DNA of 16,789 nucleotides from an uncultured Collinsella sp. (GTDB lineage: Bacteria; Actinomycetota; Coriobacteriia; Coriobacteriales; Coriobacteriaceae). The DNA lies in assembly GCA_900546455.1 (NCBI GenBank), contig URCS01000043.1, positions 1 to 16,789 on the forward strand, in the 5' to 3' direction. The notes below the pieces were generated by a model, which saw only the letters and a list, made by a program, of their open reading frames with translations, was not told where the DNA came from and did not search any database. A program made the position numbers and the translations under genes. Positions 13,861 to 16,789 of the stretch are shown piece after piece (the stretch's first letter is position 1; the number at the start of each line of letters is the position of its first letter).

Positions 13861-13904
13861 GGGAGGCACTTGAGTTTTTGGATTCAAGGGTCTCCCTCTT
13901 TTTT
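13861..13904 (+). terminator. Rho-independent terminator after rpmA
   Basis: GGGAGGC (13861-13867) pairs with GTCTCCC (13890-13896), and CTTGA (13869-13873) with TCAAG (13884-13888), with one A/G mismatch between them and a ten-base loop. The T-rich run TCTTTTTT (13897-13904) follows at once. This is a textbook intrinsic terminator. A 10-base palindrome, CACATATGTG (13852-13861), touches its upstream edge. The obgE ribosome site begins three bases after the T run. Confidence 0.85.
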
Positions 13905-13920
13905 GTAGGAGGCGATTCTG

Positions 13921-15387
13921 TTGTCACAGTTCACCGATATCAGCCGCATTAACGTTTGCGGCGGCGACGGCGGGGCCGGATGCATGTCGTTTAGGCGCGA
14001 GGCATTTGTCCCCAAGGGCGGCCCCGATGGCGGCGACGGCGGTCGTGGCGGCAATGTCGTCATCCAGGCCGATGCTCAGCTGTCTTCGTTGATCGATTAC
14101 CGCTTTAAGCATCACTTCCGCGCCGAGCGCGGCACGCACGGGCAAGGTGCCCGTCGTAACGGTAAGAGCGGCGAGGACCTGATTCTCAAGGTCCCTATGG
14201 GCACCGTGGTGCGCGAGCTCGACCCCGAGACGCAGACCCCGATGTTCGAGATTGCCGATCTTGTGCACGACGGCGAGCGCGTCGTCGTGGCGCCCGGTGG
14301 CGCCGGCGGTCTGGGCAATACCCACTTTGTGACGTCGGTGCGCCGCGCTCCGGCCTTTGCCCAGCTAGGCGAGCCGGCCGAGGAGCACTGGATCGAGCTC
14401 GAGATGAAGCTTATGGCCGATGCCGCACTCGTGGGCTTTCCCTCGGTGGGTAAGTCATCGCTCATTGCGCGCATGAGTGCCGCCCGCCCCAAGATTGCTG
14501 ACTACCCGTTTACCACGCTCGTGCCCAATCTGGGCATGGTGCGTGCCGGCGAATATTCTTACGTCGTTGCCGACGTTCCCGGTCTTATCGAGGGCGCGAG
14601 CGAGGGCAAGGGTCTGGGTCACCAGTTCTTGCGCCACATTGAGCGTACGGCCCTGATCATGCATGTCGTCGACATGACGGGCGGTTTTGAGGATCGCGAT
14701 CCGGTTGAGGACTATCGCATCATCAACCGCGAGCTCGAGCAGTATGGCGCCGAGCTTTCGGAGCGTCCGCAGATCGTCGTCGCTAACAAGTGCGATGCGC
14801 CGGGCACGGCTGACAAGATTGCCGACCTTAAGCGTGCGGCGCTCGACGATGGCCATATGTTCTTTGCCGTGTCTGCTGTTACGGGCGCCGGTCTCAACAC
14901 GCTGATGCTTGCCGTGGGCGAGCAGGTGGCTAAGCTGCGCGCCGAGTTGGCTGTCTCCGATGAACCGGTTGTTCTGCGTGACGATGAGTGGGAGCGCCGT
15001 CGCCTGCAGCGTGAGAAGCGTTTCCGCATTGTCCAGGAAGAGCCCGGTGCCTTCCGCGTGGTCGGTCGTGCCATCGAGCGCATGGTCATTCAGACCGACT
15101 GGGAAAATGAGGAAGCCGTCATTTACCTGCAGCATAAGTTTGCGCGTATGGGTGTTGACGACGCGCTCGAGAAGGCCGGTTGCCGTGCGGGCGACGAGGT
15201 CCGCATTTGCCAGCGCGCCTTTGACTTTGAGGGCGCTGAGGACTTCTCGGAGTACGAGGAGCTCGAGGATGCTGGCGAGGACGTTGCCGTTGAGGCCATT
15301 GACGTGACCGATGCTGCGGATGAGGGCGTCGAGGTTGTCGATGCGGCGGATGCCGAGGACGATGCCGAGACCTCGGAGGGCGAGTAA
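13921..15387 (+). CDS. obgE: GTPase ObgE (CgtA), ribosome assembly and stress
   Basis: A 488-residue Obg GTPase that acts on late 50S assembly and responds to (p)ppGpp. The Gly-rich Obg domain (1 to about 158) carries GGDGGAGCMSFRREAFVPKGGPDGG-type repeats (only the pattern is noted here). The G domain has G1 GFPSVGKSS (172-180), switch FTTLVPNLG, G3 DVPGLIEG (218-225), G4 NKCD (289-292) and G5 SAVTG. An Obg C-terminal domain follows (about 345-425), and then an acidic Ala/Asp/Glu/Val tail of some 55 residues, longer than in the core family. The TTG start has AGGAGG (13907-13912) eight bases upstream. The gene lies directly after a strong terminator with no clear promoter in between. nadD starts three bases after its stop. 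Confidence 0.97.
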   Translation: MSQFTDISRINVCGGDGGAGCMSFRREAFVPKGGPDGGDGGRGGNVVIQADAQLSSLIDYRFKHHFRAERGTHGQGARRNGKSGEDLILKVPMGTVVRELDPETQTPMFEIADLVHDGERVVVAPGGAGGLGNTHFVTSVRRAPAFAQLGEPAEEHWIELEMKLMADAALVGFPSVGKSSLIARMSAARPKIADYPFTTLVPNLGMVRAGEYSYVVADVPGLIEGASEGKGLGHQFLRHIERTALIMHVVDMTGGFEDRDPVEDYRIINRELEQYGAELSERPQIVVANKCDAPGTADKIADLKRAALDDGHMFFAVSAVTGAGLNTLMLAVGEQVAKLRAELAVSDEPVVLRDDEWERRRLQREKRFRIVQEEPGAFRVVGRAIERMVIQTDWENEEAVIYLQHKFARMGVDDALEKAGCRAGDEVRICQRAFDFEGAEDFSEYEELEDAGEDVAVEAIDVTDAADEGVEVVDAADAEDDAETSEGE

Positions 15388-15390
15388 GCC

Positions 15391-16068
15391 ATGTCGCTGC
15401 GCGGTGGAATCGGTCTGCCCGAGCTTCCTCTAGAGGACGGGCAGGAGTTTAGGCTCGGCATTATGGGTGGCACCTTTGATCCCATCCATTACGGGCACCT
15501 GGTGACCGCCGAGCAGGCGCGCGAGTCGCTCGACTTGGACGCTGTGCTCTTTATGCCGGCGGGCTCTCCTGCCTTTAAGCTTGACAAGCCGGTGACGCCT
15601 GCCGAGGACCGTTATGCCATGACGGTCCTCGCCACCGCTGCGAACCCGGCCTTTTTGGCGAGCCGGTTCGAGATCGACCGCCCGGGCGTAACCTATACGG
15701 CCGATACGCTTCATGCCCTTCGCGACTTTTACCCGCCGCAGGTAAAGCTCTACTTTATTACGGGCGCCGACGCGATTATCGATATTGTGACTTGGCATGA
15801 TGCCGAACGAATCGCTGAGCTTGCTACCTTTATTGCGGCGACGCGACCGGGCTTTGATATCGATACGGCGCGTGCCCGAATCAAAGAGTCGGGGCTGCCG
15901 TTCGACGTGCGCTATATTCAGATTCCGGCGCTGGCGATCAGCTCGACGAACATTCGTAAGCGAGTTGCCCGCGGCATGAGCGTGCGCTATCTTACGAGCG
16001 AGTCTGTGCTCGGCTACATTCGCAAGCGCGGTTTGTATGTCGATCTGGGTCAAGAAGATTTTGAGTGA
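15391..16068 (+). CDS. nadD: Nicotinate-nucleotide adenylyltransferase
   Basis: A 225-residue enzyme that joins nicotinate mononucleotide and ATP to make deamido-NAD and pyrophosphate, a central step of NAD synthesis. Nucleotidyltransferase motifs are clear: GGTFDPIHYGHL (26-37, with His33 and His36 of the HxGH-like site) and ISSTNIRKRVARG (from 183), which binds the ATP phosphates. A leader of about 20 residues precedes the first strand (LGIMGG). The ATG at 15391 is only three bases after the obgE stop, and its ribosome site (GGAGGG, 15375-15380) lies inside obgE, so translation is probably coupled. In-frame later starts would cut the first strand. yqeK follows after 12 bases, an order shared with many Gram-positive bacteria. 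Confidence 0.96.
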   Translation: MSLRGGIGLPELPLEDGQEFRLGIMGGTFDPIHYGHLVTAEQARESLDLDAVLFMPAGSPAFKLDKPVTPAEDRYAMTVLATAANPAFLASRFEIDRPGVTYTADTLHALRDFYPPQVKLYFITGADAIIDIVTWHDAERIAELATFIAATRPGFDIDTARARIKESGLPFDVRYIQIPALAISSTNIRKRVARGMSVRYLTSESVLGYIRKRGLYVDLGQEDFE

Positions 16069-16080
16069 TGGGGGTCTACG

Positions 16081-16689
16081 TTGTCGGTAGAGGATCAGTT
16101 TGAGGGCGATGAGCGCGCGCTGCTCAAGCGCATTCAAGAGCTGCTCGATGTTCGCATGAAAGATAAGCGCAAGCGCTATGTGCATTCGCTGGGCGTTGCC
16201 GAGACCGCACTTCATCTGGCCGAGGTCTACGGCGTTGACCGCTTTGATGCGGCTGCCGCCGGCTTAATTCACGATTGGGACAAGGTTCTTTCCGATGACG
16301 AGCTCGTGGCCCGCGCGCTTCACTATGGCATCAAGGTTGCCGGCTCTCCTTCCGCCGCGACGCCGCTTTTGCATGGCCCTGTTGCCGCCTATGAGCTTCC
16401 GCAGCTTTTTCCCGAGCTGTCGCCGGCTGTTTTCCAGGCTGTCGACCGTCACACCGTGGGTGCCTGCGACATGACGCCGCTCGATATGGTGGTCTTTGTG
16501 GCAGATGCCATCGAGCCCAACCGTCACGGCGACTATGCCCATGCGCTGCGCAAGATGGTGGGGGAGTCGACGCTTGACGAGTTGTTCTTCTCCTGTTTTG
16601 CGCAGGGTCTGGTCTATGTGATCCAGTCCGGGCGCTATCTTTATCCCACGGCTATTACGATTTACAACCATTACGCCCAGCTGCGCTAG
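16081..16689 (+). CDS. yqeK: HD-domain phosphohydrolase of the YqeK family (Ap4A hydrolase type)
   Basis: A 202-residue HD-superfamily protein. YqeK members characterised elsewhere split diadenosine tetraphosphate symmetrically into two ADP using an iron centre. Metal-ligand candidates are His35 (RYVHSLGVAE), His64 and Asp65 (GLIHDWDK), His98 (LLHGPVAA), His124 (DRHTVG) and Asp142 (VADAIEP), which match the family order. The first 25 residues are a charged extension. The TTG start has GGGGG (16070-16074) six bases upstream, just after the nadD stop. Its place between nadD and the putative rsfS gene is the standard one for the family. Confidence 0.93.
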   Translation: MSVEDQFEGDERALLKRIQELLDVRMKDKRKRYVHSLGVAETALHLAEVYGVDRFDAAAAGLIHDWDKVLSDDELVARALHYGIKVAGSPSAATPLLHGPVAAYELPQLFPELSPAVFQAVDRHTVGACDMTPLDMVVFVADAIEPNRHGDYAHALRKMVGESTLDELFFSCFAQGLVYVIQSGRYLYPTAITIYNHYAQLR

Positions 16690-16717
16690 CTCGGGTGTGT
16701 CTAGAAAGAGGTATTCC

Positions 16718-16789
16718 ATGGCCGACGAGACCATGACTGACGAGCAGATTCTTGAAGGTGTGGAGCACAAGAGTTTCGTTGCCACGTCC
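16718..16789 (+). CDS. rsfS: Start of a gene, probably ribosomal silencing factor RsfS (partial)
   Basis: The ATG at 16718 follows AAAGAGG (16705-16711) by six bases, and the frame stays open to the window edge, giving 24 residues (MADETMTDEQ...). The visible part is an acidic leader followed by EGVEHKSFVATS and contains no diagnostic motif. The name rests on gene order: nadD-yqeK is usually followed by rsfS, which binds L14 and blocks subunit joining under starvation. A LytR-CpsA-Psr protein is the main alternative, but the lack of an early membrane segment slightly favours RsfS. Confidence 0.5.
   Translation, partial: MADETMTDEQILEGVEHKSFVATS

Noticed and set aside
13852..13861. Palindrome CACATATGTG as an operator for obgE
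   Set aside because: A single 10-base palindrome contiguous with the terminator stem, with no promoter beside it. Noted in the terminator entry but not supportable as a regulatory site.
1..16789. Mobile elements, CRISPR arrays, tRNA or rRNA genes
   Set aside because: No transposase or integrase motifs, no regularly spaced repeats, and no cloverleaf or rRNA-like stretches were seen. Gene density and composition are even throughout.

Overview
The window is a dense, one-directional block from a high-GC genome: seventeen genes, all on the + strand, with no gap over about 120 bases. Gene content points to an actinobacterium of the class Coriobacteriia, most likely Collinsella or a close relative. 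The reasons are the strong purine-rich ribosome binding sites, frequent TTG starts, a Clostridia-like gene order, and the lack of min genes. The genus is inference from gene order and style, not from a database match.

Region 1 (1-3381) holds the end of an unidentified Lys-rich protein, a zinc-ribbon protein with one membrane segment, a cytosolic cyclophilin-type peptidyl-prolyl isomerase, and a TPR protein with one membrane segment. The two membrane proteins share a plan: cytoplasmic N-terminal domain, one helix, external C-terminal domain. Region 2 (3497-10405) is the cell-elongation operon mreB-mreC-mreD-mrdA(PBP2)-rodA, followed by a DUF697-type membrane protein where many relatives carry minC/minD. 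Genes here are 5-22 bases apart. Region 3 (10416-13102) is a translationally coupled pair: a TIGR03960-type radical SAM protein and its TIGR03936/DUF2344 partner, a widely conserved pair whose substrate is not known to me. Region 4 (13099-13904) is the rplU-rpmA ribosomal protein unit, with a clear promoter and a clear intrinsic terminator. Region 5 (13921-16789) is obgE-nadD-yqeK and the first 24 codons of what is probably rsfS: ribosome assembly, NAD synthesis and nucleotide clean-up.

Together these genes link envelope elongation (MreBCD, PBP2, RodA) with ribosome production and maturation (L21, L27, ObgE, RsfS). The same super-cluster occurs in many Gram-positive bacteria, but rne/rng and prp, which often sit around rplU, are absent here.

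No mobile element, CRISPR array, tRNA or rRNA is visible. The least expected signals are at the DNA/RNA level: a perfect 12-bp terminator-like hairpin inside the start of mreC, a 14-bp hairpin before mreB, an inverted repeat just upstream of the rplU promoter, and a terminator pressed against the obgE ribosome binding site.
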